64,000 nucleotides of DNA from Labia minor. Its lineage: Eukaryota > Arthropoda > Insecta > Dermaptera > Spongiphoridae. The stretch covers positions 16,270,491-16,334,490 of the forward strand of contig OY720345.1 of assembly GCA_963082975.1 (NCBI GenBank), in the 5' to 3' direction. Both the position numbers and the translations under genes were made by a program. The notes under the pieces were generated by a model. That model saw nothing but the letters and a program-made list of their open reading frames with translations, made no database searches and had not been told where the DNA came from. Below, piece after piece: positions 41,948 through 55,500 of this stretch. The first letter of the stretch is position 1; each line of letters opens with the position of its first letter.

Positions 41948-42847
41948 TATATATATATATATATATATCCATATTTATTTTTTATATTAATTTTGAAAAT
42001 AAACAGCGCATACTAATTATTTATTGTATTTTAACGGGAATTAATAAATTAATCTAATAAATATATTTAAAATTTAAAAATATTTTAGAAAATTATACTA
42101 ACATCGTTTAAAAAAATATTTAAATAATTATATTTGAAGAAAATTAAATTTTATTGATGATTTTTTTAAATTTAAATAATTTTCATTTAAGTTTTAATAA
42201 AATTGAATTAACGAGATTTTAAATCGAATTTAAAAAATATATTTGAGTTTAATTCTTTTCAAAGATTTTAATAAAAAAATTTATAAAATTTAAATATATA
42301 TATATGTATACGAGTATAAGTATGTCAGTAAAAAATTCTAAAATTAATTTTTTATTGAAATATTTTTTTTTTAAAGTTCACTAATAAAATCTTCGTTTTA
42401 ATTAATAAAAATAAATAAATTTTCAATTAATTCTTGATTATTGAACGATTAAGGGATGATTTCGGTGGAGAGGCCGCTCAGCGTCTTGAATTGTATAGCA
42501 AATGCAAAGCAACGAAGGCAACTGCATTCAAGGCGCCCGGCCGGCAGGAAGGAGGTGGAGGAGAGGCCAGGCGGAGAAGGGGAAAGGAGAGAGGGAGAAG
42601 GCGGAGGTGAGCGCTCTCCGGTAATTTATTACAAATAAAAATCATAATAATAAAAAAAAAACAAAAATATTTAATTAATGGTATTTTTGAATAGATTTTA
42701 AAAAACGAATCGATAGAATATTCAAACTTAATTCTATTCAATGATTTTAAGGTAAGTAAAATTTATAAAATGTATAAATTTATATTAATATATCAGGAAA
42801 AAGTTATAAAAATGTATTTTATAAAATTTAATTTTTATTGAAATATT
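41948..42847. other. AT-rich region with one GC-rich, exon-like island
   Basis: The island at 42446-42605 is GC-rich (ending GGCGGAG followed by the donor-like GTGAGC) in otherwise AT-rich DNA. Two plus-strand frames are open across it; one starts with ATG at 42456 (MISVERPLSVLNC) and another reads DDFGGEAAQRLELYSK. It could be a first exon, an internal exon or a promoter island. Nothing else is visible here. Confidence 0.35.
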
Positions 42848-43215
42848 TTTACTGACCGACGATAGTAAGGGAGGTATTATTTTCACACCAAATTTCATAT
42901 GAGGAGATTTTTTAAATATCACCACGAATCTACACTTTATTGGTTTTATCCTCAAGAAAAATCATATTTATTAGTTTTTTCTTGATTTAAAATTATATGA
43001 CGTCATCCAGCCATTCATGACGTCACAGCCTGGTCTTACATATATATTATAAATAAAATAAAATTAAAAATATTTATGTTATATCCATATCTGTTTTTTT
43101 ATTAAATTAATAGATATATTAAAATTATTTGAAATTGTTTCTGTAGCTGGAAATTAATTTACTTCAAACCGTCGGTCGGTTCGGACCTGGCCACAGGTCA
43201 ACTTATTTTTTTTTA
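42848..43215 (+). repeat. Interspersed repeat family D, copy 1
   Basis: It begins ACTGACCGACGATAGTAAGG and ends ACCGTCGGTCGGT then GACCTGgccaCAGGTC. The outer ACCGACCGACG and CGTCGGTCGGT are inverted repeats, and the last block is a 6-bp hairpin. Other copies are 44466-45090, 47708-48545 (with an insertion) and the start piece at 19068-19095 and its mirror near 22580. It is non-coding. Confidence 0.75.
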
Positions 43216-44460
43216 AGTTTATCATTGAAATTAATATATTTTTTTTTAAAAAAATCTGGAGTATCTCCACTCGACTATCTCGCAAATTTGAATTGGATAA
43301 TCAAGCTTTTTTCTATATTTGAAAATTAATTAAAATTTTATCCTATCCGATTTATATAGGGTTTAAGGTTTTTAACATAATTTTCACTGATAACATTTTA
43401 TTGAAATAAGAAGACTTTTTGGCTTAATACTAAATTTTTGTGAGTTGAGCAAATTTATGAAATAGCATTTTTTTCAAATGCTTTTAGTTGCATTTAACTT
43501 TTATCATAATTTGGATAGTTTAAACAGGGCTATTATTTTATGAACATATACACATTTATATTACCATGATAATCTTATATTAATTTCCTTCGATATACTT
43601 TGAAAAAGAAACCGAAAAGCGTTCCAAGCGGAAGGTGCTAATAAGAAGTTCAACAAAGTAGATTAATATTTTTCATTTTTCAAATATTTCTCTCCACTAT
43701 CATTCCAAAATAATAGTTTTGTCTATATCGACACCTAGGGGTCTATGGCGACCTGCAAGGGGTCTACGGCAGAGAATAACAAATTTGGGGGTCCATGAAA
43801 TGAAAATGGGGGTCTTGGGGTGGCTCTAAAAAAAGGTAAATTCTTTTTCCGACATGGCTCTTAAAACATTTTTGAATTTTCAATAAGTCTCTAAAAAAAA
43901 GGATAACATTTTTTATAAAAAATCAAAATCAATTTAGGGGGTCTACCCAAAACCGAAAAACATGACAAAGGGGTCTACGACACAAAAAAGTTTGGGAACC
44001 TATGAACTAGAACAATGGTTCTTAAGCTTATTTGCTCTACCAGAAGGGAGGGGTTCCTTTAATTATTTTTCAGCGACTAGAAATTAATTTATTTTAATAA
44101 CAATTGAACAGAAAGTTACTATAGTATATAATATATCGAAAAAATTCGTTAAATTTAGTAAAAAAAAGGTATAAATTAGAAACCATGTTTTTGAAATTTT
44201 AAAACTATTTATAGGATTTAGAATAAAAATGTAATAAAATTTTCACTAAATACATATGTGTTCATGTCCACCCCTTGGATCGTTGTAGCTTCCATTAGAA
44301 TCATTGTTCTACAACAGAGATCAACTAACTAAGGGGAGTCAGGGGGTGACGATTGCCATTAATTTAAAAAAAAGTTTTATACAAATTAATGTTTTTTTTA
44401 AAAAAATGGAAAAATAGTTATTTTTTTTATAATAAAATATAAATTTTTGTTGTATTTATT
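43216..44460. other. Old repeat fragments
   Basis: 43257-43310 is the CTCCAG end of repeat family 1 in reverse. About 43700-44010 has several 'GGGGTCTACGG' and 'GGGGTCCATG' blocks and ends AAAAAAGTTTGGGAACC, as in the terminal region of many hAT-type non-autonomous elements. 44010-44460 is AT-rich. I see no gene. Confidence 0.4.
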
Positions 44461-45095
44461 GTTTTTTACCGACCGACGATAGTAAGGGAGGTATTGTTTT
44501 CACACCAAATTTCACATGTGGAGATTTTTACATATCTCCACGAATCATGCATTTTCTTAAGAGAAAAAAGTATTTTTAGCATGATGTCTATCCGTCCGTC
44601 CGTCCGTATAGATGTGTACAGCCTGAACGGCTGAACCGATTTTGATGAAATTTGGTATATTTACTTAATGCATCAGTGGGATGAATTGATCAACTTTTGG
44701 TGCAAATCAGGAAACCGGAAGTGGTAGTATTAGCGATCGACGATAGGAAGGGAAGGGTTATTTTCACACCAAATTTCACATGAGGAGATTTTTTACATAT
44801 CACCACGAATCATGCACTTTGTACTTGGTTTTATCCTCGAGAAAAATCATCTTTATTAGTTTTTTTCTTAATTTAAAATTATATGACGTCATCCAGCCAT
44901 TCATGACGTCACAGCCTGGTCTTACATATATATTATAAATAAAATAAAATTAAAAATATTTATGTTATATCCATATCTGTTTTTTTATTAAATTAATAGA
45001 TATATTAAAATTATTTGAAATTGTTTCTGTAGCTGGAAATTAATTTACTTCAAACCGTCGGTCGGTTCGGACCTGGCCACAGGTCAACTTATTTT
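44461..45095 (+). repeat. Interspersed repeat family D, copy 2
   Basis: It starts ACCGACCGACGATAGTAAGG (44467) and ends in the same CGTCGGTCGGT plus hairpin block. It contains a second start-like block (CGACGATAGGAAGGGAAGG at 44730) after a (GTCC)n stretch, so two starts are arranged in tandem before one end. Confidence 0.75.
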
Positions 45096-46563
45096 TTATT
45101 ATCATCGTCATGTCACTCTTCAAAAAAACAAATTCATAAAATCATACATACATAACATGTGAAAGGGGTCTATGTTTTTACCTGGAAGAAAAAGAAGAGC
45201 ATCACAAAGAGTTTGCGCACTAGTGCCCTTGAAAATAAAATGTAATGAATATCAATGATAATTAATTCATTATTAAATTCAAAAATATGAAAAACTTATT
45301 AAGATAATAATAAAGATAATTCAATTGCAATCACTATTTGTTTTAACTTTTAAATCATTTTAAAATCTATTATTTATATATTTCTTTGTGCTTATGGATT
45401 TAATTAAAATAGTATAATCAAAAAGTTATATATTTATGGAAATTTTAATAATGTACATATAGTAGTTAGTAAAATACACAAGATTTAGTTAAAGAGGAGA
45501 TAAAAATGATTAAAGTGACTAGAGAAAAGAATTGATATTGTCACGGCCATTAAAATTTTATTTTTCATTATCAGCAAAACATATCCTATCCCGGTCCTGA
45601 AAATAAGGATATCAAAACAGATTTAAAGCTTTATATTTCTATTTACGAGTTATATTTTGACATGAAATAAATCATACATATTTTAAAAATAAAATATTTA
45701 TATATTTCTTATATATATATATATATATATATAAAAGAAATGAATCTCTGATATATTAATAAAAAAAAAAAATTGTATAAATAAAAATATACATTTTATT
45801 AACTTGTCAAATATTGACAAATAAATTCTTTTAAAATTTTATTTTTAAAAAATTAGGAAAAAAAAAATTCAATTTCTACATTTAAATAGAATATATATAA
45901 ATATATATATATATACTTTTATATATATTCTACTAATTTATCTTATTTATAATTAATTAGCTTATTTATAATTCTTAAAAAACATAATTAAAAAATAAAT
46001 TAATTAACCAAAGTCATTATTGAAATAAAATTATAAAACTATTTACAAATAATATATAATAAATAATTTTACACAAAGAATATATCATTTTTTTTTTATA
46101 TTCTCTTACATACTTTTCTTGAATCGTTTATATATTTATAATAAATACAATTTTAAAAATTTACTAATTAAAAAACATAGTCCTAGAAAAATTTAAAAAA
46201 TACAAAAAAATTAAAATTCACCTACATATTAATTAAGGTTTAATAATAACATGTCCAATTTCGAAAAATTGATTTTTGTAACTATATATATATATAAGTA
46301 TATATAAATATTATAAAAATCATTTTTTCAAAATTTAACATCACAAATATATATATATATATATATATATGTGTATGTATATAAGAATTTTTTTTAATTT
46401 CTTAGTTTTTATATATTAATAATTAATAATGATTGATTTATTGATTGATGATTATTTGGGATAATGAGTGAAATCATGATGATGATGTTGATTCCTGGAG
46501 GATGGTGTTGACGATGTATTAAATGGTGGTGTAGTAGATGGTGTTGTGTTTTTAGGCCCCCGT
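45096..46563. other. AT-rich region downstream of Sulf
   Basis: This is low-complexity AT DNA with TA microsatellites (45705-45735, 46348-46372). It presumably contains the 3' untranslated region of the Sulf gene next to 46564. No polyadenylation signal can be chosen safely among many AATAAA-like words. Confidence 0.4.
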
Positions 46564-49500
46564 TTAGGACGCCCAAAGGGCCTGGCTGTTGGGCGTTGAG
46601 CCTTGATGGGCTGCAGCGGCGGCCCTTTGCTGTTGTCGAAAACGACGTCTTTGTTCACGGGTCCATGACGCCTTCCATGCCTGGCGACGGGGCCAGACTC
46701 TATAATTGGAAAAAAAAAATATTTCTTTATTTATACTAAAGATTTATTATTAATAAAACAGTATATCTCATTTAATTAATAATCAATTAATATATTTTGA
46801 AATTCATTCAAAGTCTATTGACTTTGTAGACAAACGAAATTATTAGATAAATTTATCAAATTAAAATTGCACTAAGAAGAATAAAATAATATAAATATAA
46901 AAAATTTTTATACAATAACGTTTTTCTCATGGACTAAAGAGAATAAAATAATTTTTCTATAAACCTGACAAAGTTTATGGATGTATTGCTTCATATTCAA
47001 CTAAAAACGTTGGGCGCTTTTAATATACCTACGTATTAATGGGAATTTAAATGAAGTAAATATTGGTGTAAAATTTAATTGTATATCTATATTTATAAAA
47101 ATGTATTCATAAATGAATGTAGATATATTTGATATAGAAATCTAAACGAAGAAATGGATGGGAATGAAATTTTTCATAGTTATATTGTAGTTAATTTCTA
47201 TCTATTAATATTATCTGTCAAAATTAAATTAAATTAAATCTACATTAAATACATTTTCAAAAATACATTCGAAACATTTCCATTAGTAATAATATTAATT
47301 TTAATATTGAATTAGTAAAAAAAAATCACATGCATAATTATTTTCTAAGTTTTTTTTTTGGTTACTCACTTAGAAATATTTTTCCTTTTTCTGTTAGTAT
47401 TAGCGCTCTGAAGAAGTATTTCTCTATTATTTGTGAAATCAAGTGGATCTGTTGTAAAATGATGGGCTTGTGTGTCGGCTATTATGGGAAACAATGAAAG
47501 ATGCAAAGTGTAAGGAGATCATTAGAAAATAAATAAATAAATAGAAGTAATGTTATCATATAGATATAGATCAATCGATATTAATTATTAATTATTAAAG
47601 AAATAGAAAATAAAAAAAGATCCAGAAAATATTTATTTAGCTAAAGAAGATAATGAAAAGAATATTCGATTATTTATTATTATTAATTTAATAAATAAAT
47701 GAATTATTTTTACCGACCGACGATAGGAAGGGAAGGTATTTATTAAGGGAATTTTTATTAAAAGATCACATTATTTGTATAAAATTATTTATTAAATTAA
47801 AATATACACCAAAAGTTGAAGAATTCATGCTACTGATGCATTAATTAAATACACCTAATTTTATCAAATTCCCTTGAGCCGACTGATGAATCGGAGCAAG
47901 CGTACGGTTACTTGAAAACGACTGCAGAATAAGCAGTTGAAACGTTGTACAATTATTTTAATTTAATAAATAATTTTATACAAATATAATGTGGTCTTTT
48001 AATAAAATTCCCTTAATAATTATCAAAATAACCACAAAAGCTTTAATAAATACATTTAGGGAAGGTATTGTTTTCTCAGCAAATTTCACATGTGGAGATT
48101 TTTACATATCTTCACGAATCATGCATTTTGTTAACAGAAAAAAGTATTTTTATCATTATGTCTGTCCATCTGTCTGTATATCTGTCCATTGTGTGTCCGT
48201 ATAGACGTGTATAGCTTGAACGGCTCAAGGGATTTTGATAAAATTAGGTGTATTTAATTAATGCATCAGTAGCATGAATTCTTCAACTTTTGGTGTATAT
48301 CCGGAAACCGGAAGTGGTAGTTTACAAAGTATTAATTTTATATTCATTGTCGGAAATTTTTCACTTAAAATATAGGAGGAATTATTAATTGAGTAATTAA
48401 ACTAAAAATAAAAACCAAGATAGTATAATTTAGTCATTTTAATTCAAGTTTTAATTTTTTATATAATATATATATAATGTTGTTTGGAAATGAATTTATT
48501 TCAAATCGTCGGTCGGTTCTGTGCCTGGTCACAGCTCATTTTTTTTTGTTAGTGATAAATCTCTATGTTATAGATTATAAATTATTAATTAAAGCCTCTC
48601 TAAAAAAGACTAATCTTTCCCTTTCAATTATGATCTAGATTGAAAGAATAACATGCGTCAAAAATATACTTACACAGGTAACAAAATTAGAAGAGAATTA
48701 CTATGAATTAAATATTTTTTATAATGATTGAACATATAGTAATAATATGAAGATAGAATAAAAGATTGTTCTAATATAAATTTTATTCTAGCACGGGAAG
48801 AGCAAAATGGGACAAGTTTGGGGATTTTCTATAAAATTGTTTAATTTTTTAATTGTTTAACATTTGGGTTTTGTATGTTTCTTCTTCTTCTTAAGGTGCC
48901 GTCTCCCTTTTGGAGTTTGGCTATCATCATGACTAGGATAGCCTTAGAAGCTGCCCAGTCATGATGATTTTTCTTGGGAATGTTAATGAACTGACAGTTC
49001 CTGGATCTGGAGGCAGCTAATGTTGAATTGAATTTTATTAGAAAAATTTGTTCTTAGTTGGAATCGAACGCCGACTTCTTGTGTAGAAAATTGCTACGCT
49101 ACACTCTCGGCTAGCTGCCTCCTTTTGTATGTTTAAGGCTTATTAATTTTTGATTAATGATCATAATAAAATAGATTAAGGGCATTTAAGCTTTCCCCTT
49201 TCCCTCCATGATGAGAAGAAATTAAATTTGTTATAGAAATAAAATTAATAAAATATGTATATAAAAAATTTCTAGATTTTCTTATTTTAACATATGATTT
49301 ATGAAATAATAATTATTATATTAATATATTTATTATTCTAGATCTAAGCAAATGTTAATAAATATTATTTATTATATTAATATGTTTAATTATTAAAACA
49401 AATTAATTGACATAAGCAAAAATAAATCCATCTAACTATATAATTATAAAATATTAGAAATAAAAAATAAAATAAATAAAAATACATAACAGTATAAATT

Positions 49501-52500
49501 ACTAACCCCAATATTTACGTTTTTTATTATGATTATTGTGAATATTTGATGTTTCTAATGCTAAATTATCAGCTCCAGTTGTTGATGTTGGATTGTTTAA
49601 AGGATTGTGAGTGGAGGCGATGGATGCTGATCCAACTGTGCATTCTCGTGATCCTTTACATGCTTTAAGTTGTGCCAATTGCGCAGATAAAAACGCAAGT
49701 TCATCTTTGGTTAACATATTTACACGATTCCACTGTTCATATGGATCTATAAATTTTATTATTTTGTTTTTTTTTTAAATTTCATTACAAAATTAAAAGT
49801 ATATATAATAATAAAAATAAACTTACCAATTCTTAAATTATAAAATGTTATAGTTCCAGTAACAAATTCACAATAAAGAAAATTATGAGTTACATTAATA
49901 GTACGTAAACATGAATATGTATTATTATTTGCGTTCATACAAAAGCAAAATGGACCCTCTAAAGAAAAAAATAATTCATAATTTATTTATAATTCATGTT
50001 TCTTTAATAAAATAATTTAATATAAATTTATTTCCAATACCTGTCCATAAAGGTGCTGTCTTCCAATGATCATTATCATGATTAAAACAATTCATTTTCT
50101 CTGAGAGACATTCTTTTTCCATTTTTGCTTTTTTTCTCATTTTACGTTCTTTTTTCCTTAATCTTTCTTCTTTGAGCTTTCTTCGAGCTTCCTTTGCCTG
50201 TTCTTTTTCATCTTTTCTAAAAGACATAAAATAAATTTGTATCGTTTACTTATATATATAATAATAATATAATATATAAGGTAATATATATATATAATAT
50301 AATATATAAAAGGTAATGGTATAAAATTTAATTATATATGGTATAAGGCAGTGATTCTTAGTGTGCTGCGAGATTATGAGGCTCTTAAACATTTCCGACT
50401 TTTTAAATTTTTTCAATATGAGTCTAAAAAAAAAAGAATATGGTATACTTTTATATTTATCTTTTTCTTTGTGTGCCGACAAATTTTTAAACCGTTAAAA
50501 GTGTGCCGCGGTAAAAAAAGGTTGAAAATCACTGGTATAAGGAAATAAAGTATTGACAGGTTTAGCGGAAACCATAAACCCATTTTTTCAATGTTTTTGT
50601 TCATAGAATCGAATTGGCAATTATAAATAAAGAAACTTATGATTTTATTCAAGGTTCACATATTATTCCCAAAGATAGCAATGAATATTTTACGATTACT
50701 AGTATCTTAGAGTCTTAATTCGCGAAATTCGAGCCGTATTAGGGCCATGACACTTCCGTCAGGAAGTTATCGACTAGGAAGAAAAAGAAGAGAATTTTAA
50801 ATTAAATTTTTAATATTAAAAATTGGAACTTTTGAATCTAAAGAGCACAATGAATATTTCAGCGGAACCTAAGGTGGACATTTGAAGAACAATATTTTAG
50901 TCATTCATGATTCAATATTGATATAATTTCAAATCTATGTTCAAATAGAGGTATATAAGAATTTTGTAATTTAATTTCATAGTAATCGGCCCAGCCAATT
51001 TTGACTCTACTAAGGACAGACCGACTTACATGAAAAATTTTAATTATATTTGGATTCTAATAAAATAAAATGTAAAGATTTGCAAAAAGGTTTTAAATTC
51101 TGAGCAAACAAAAAACTTTTTATATATTTATAGAATTCAATTTTTTAAGATCTGTGACACTGAAAATATTATATTCCCTTCGCCTGCTGAAGCAGGTTAA
51201 CCAAGTCAAAAAGATTAAATTACATCAAATGAAAATTTACCTTACTAAATTTACCTTACTTATCTAACTTACTTTTCATTTTATATTTTACATACATAGA
51301 AGCTAGTACCCGTTTCAGGAAAGCCATATTCATTTGGAACCTAAGGCCGACACCACCTATAATTTTTCAACAAATCCCTTTTGCAAGAACACTTCCTAAT
51401 ATGATTCTTTAATAATTTATAATTTTTGGTTTTAATTAAAAATATAAATTTGAAACGATAGAAAGTTTAATTATAATGACAACTCAGTGAAAGATTTTGC
51501 TAAGAATTTTCAAAAAATCAATTGAAATTCAATATGAACTTTTGTCTTTTGCTAATAAATGGTTTATTAATTCAGCCCAGACAACTTAACTATACTAATA
51601 TATTTTGGTCCCTCTCCTATTGATTAATATTTCCTAAAACAAAGTAAGCAATATTATTTATATTTAAATTTATATTTTGAAAAATAATTCACTTTGCAAA
51701 TTTGAGTGAAAACGAAAATCCAAATGAAATAAAAAATATACTGATTGAATTAAAATAAATTAAAACCTTTCACATACACACTTTTAACAAATTACTATGT
51801 ATTACAACGGGGGTACAGGGGCGTAGCTACTCCCTGTCTAGCTTCGCAGAGCGCCTCCGGCGTTATGGGAAACTAGTATATTTATAATACTAATAGAATT
51901 TTTAAATATTTTATTTTAATAATTATGAAATATTTACTCTTCATTTTCACAAACGCATTGCTGGCCAGCAAGTGAAGGATCATTGCTATTAGAAAATTCA
52001 TCATAAGAATCGGTTGTATTTAATCGGTTCTAAAATACAAAGAAATAATATAATAAATTAATCTGTTATTTTTTGTTTATTAATTATAATATAATATTAT
52101 ATAATACCTGTCTATGAAATCCTGTAGTATTTTCATCATAATCTTCAAACCAACTATCATTAAAACGTCCCCTATGACGTTGATGATGAATATTATGTCT
52201 AGGATGGTATCCTAAATTTTCACCATCATGGGACTCAGTACTTGCATCATAAGAATGTAAATTTGTTGGTCTTCGAGATCGAAGATGACGTCGAATTTCC
52301 TTTAAAATAAATTATTAATATTAAAATTATTTAATTATTATTATCAATTTAATAATATTTTGCTTCTATTGACTCTATTTATTACATGTCTTAAACTTTA
52401 ACAATTTTAATTAAATAATTATAAATTATTATTTTATTTTCAATTACAAATGTAATTTGATAGTTTATGGCTTTGATAGTTTTATTCTGATTAATATGCT

Positions 52501-55500
52501 CACTAGAAAAATAAGAAGGCAGTTAACAAACAAGGACAAGGACAAAAATAAAATTTAGTGCTCCCTTTTATAATTGCATAGATTTATTTTGAATGGCGTC
52601 TCAGGGTGGGAGGTAGCGTAGCTGCCTTCATTCAAGTCTCAGGCCTGGCAAGGGGATTTCTTTAGATGGAGTCTTTTGGACGGAGTCAACCCAGCCTCCG
52701 GGATCAAAATTAGGGAGCTACTTGATAAAAAGTAGCGCCTCCGATCAAAAAAATCAAGGTAAAGGTTGATAAGACCCGTTCTACTGATCATAGGACACCT
52801 AATTGATATAACCGACTTGATAGACGTTGTCAGAGTTTTTTTTTTAAGATTTATTTTGAAAAGATTGTGTCAATTTTTTTTCGTACTATTAAATCTAATA
52901 AATAATTGAATTTCCCTTTAAAATGTTTATTTTAATATACGTATATATAACTCATATTATTGTAAAACTTATTATATGTATTATTTAATTAATGAAATAA
53001 AAGAATGAAATACCTTTAGTTCTTCTAATTTAGTTCTTAATATTCGTATACGCCCTTCTACAAAATCACGACTTGAACGCCACGCTTTCGGATCTGAATA
53101 AACAGCATTTGTACAATTTACATTCCCAGATGGGAATAATTTACATCCTTGGACACCACCGATAGACTGAAAAAGACGCTTTATTCGATAAGTGATTTAA
53201 TCAGATGATTGAATATTTATATATATATACATATAAAATTAAAATAAATTATATTATATTATTTTTACTTGTAATCCATGAAGTTCTGCCTCAAGATCAG
53301 TTAATAAACTTTGCATTCTTGATTCAAGTGAAGCCTCTCGTCGTATTCGTGATCTTTGGGCAGCTTGTTGATGTTCTCGTAATAATAACATTCGTTGAAA
53401 TTGATCATTTCGATTCAAAGATTTACCTTCAGTTGCTGGAAATCTATATAAAATAAACAAATCATTTGTTAGAGTAAAATAATAATAATAATACTAATAA
53501 AGAGACTCTTCCTTTGGATCCCTTTTAAGGACAAATAAATATTATAATATTTTTATTTTTTATGTTTTAAATATTATAATATTTTTATTTTTAATCTTGT
53601 TAAAGATAACTATTTGTTGATTTTTTGTGGATTCAAGTTTTTGAAAATAAAAAAGAGATTGCAAAATTATTAACAGAAAAGCAGACATATTTCAATGCAT
53701 AGGAATTCAATTATAATTTTATTATTATTTTAAATCGTAATTGACAGAATTTTATTAAATATATGTTTTATATCTTATCTTCTTATACGAGTAAAAATTG
53801 TTTGTTTGTTTGTTTCATTGTTCTCAAAAACCGCTCTAACGATTTTTTTGAAATTCACACAGAGATAGTATTTATAAAGAAAAATTGAGTTTTATTGATC
53901 ACATCTCTGGAAAACTACATTCTTATTAGTTCTTCTTAATTTAAATTTATAATATATGGATGACGTCACAACCACCGCCTGTGAGATATATATATCTATT
54001 CTTAAAATAAAATTAAAAATATTTATATTATATTCATATTTGATTTTTTTTACACAATGTTTAGTAGAAGATTTATCTTTATATTCGGTTCGATATATAG
54101 GAGAATTAAATGACGTTATCAATTTATTATACTCCGGTAATTATTATAAAATATTATATACTAAATATTCAATTAGTATATATTAGATAAAACATTTATT
54201 TGTTTTTGGGTTCTTATTTAATTTTATCTTTTTTAATTTTATTAATAGATATACATTTAAATTATTTGAAATTGTTTCACACAACGTTTTGAAGATTTAT
54301 CTTTATATTCGATTCGATATATAGTAGGAGAATTAAATGACATCATCAATTTATTATAGAACGAATCAGTAACATTATTATTGTAAATGTTATATCTATC
54401 TATCTCTATTCCGCCATCTTACTTACTTGAAAATGAAAATCCAATTATGAGATCAAAATTAAAATTATTTATTCATATAATTTTGAATGTTTTCGTGTAT
54501 TATAAATAAAAACAAATATATATAGATATTCTTTGGATGACAAATTCCAATTTATATGATCTTAATATATTTTTATAAAAAGGCCAATTATATATATATG
54601 CAATTACAACTGTAGTGTCAAACACTGATTTTGAATTTGGCGACATTGAGCAGTGCATTAAAAAAATAATTTAATTTTTAAATTAATAAAATAATAACAT
54701 TAATAATAATTCATTAGAAAATAAATAATTATGAATTATAATAATTGTAATAAATTTTAGATTTTAAGGCAATTTTATTTTTATCATAAATATTAAGTTG
54801 TTTATATTTTTTGATATAATTAATTAGAAAATTAGAAAATTAGAAACACAAATAATAATAATAATATATAATTAATTTACTGATTAAATTAAAAAATTGT
54901 AAAATTTTTAAAGTATATAAAAATAAATTGTATAAATAAATTGGTTAAAGGGTCGAGTGATAGTTCGGTGTCACAGGAATATATTTTATATCAACACGCC
55001 TACTTTTCTGTTTGTATGTTATTATTTGAATGGCGATTCGGTGAATGGTTAATGGTTAATTAACGATCCATATAACATCATCGACTGGGCCGCTACCATA
55101 AGGAGTGAAAATAGTGTCGAATAGAAATAGACTTTACTTGGATTAATCTTATTATACTAGCTAAAATTGTTTGTTTTATAACCACTTGGGGCGCTAAACA
55201 GTTTTTCAAAAAAACACTATAGAAAAAAAATATATGTACCTATATATTATATATTTATGTATTATTGAGGAGCACAAGTTCATTCATTTTAATCAGATTG
55301 ATGCAAATGTGTAACATTTAATAATTGTAATAAATAATTAAAGAATTGTATATCAATAGTTTTCAAAGGGTAGAGCGAAAGGTATTAATATTATCCATAT
55401 GATTGATTACATGTGTTAAAATTTAAAAAATTCAAATATTCTAATTTTTAAATTTAAATACAATTGATATTATTTTTTATTAATATCATATCAAAAAAGA

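Noticed and set aside
49053..49126. Functional tRNA gene on the minus strand
   Set aside because: A- and B-box-like motifs are present, but the cloverleaf is degenerate, and the body plus (AAG)n tail show a SINE.
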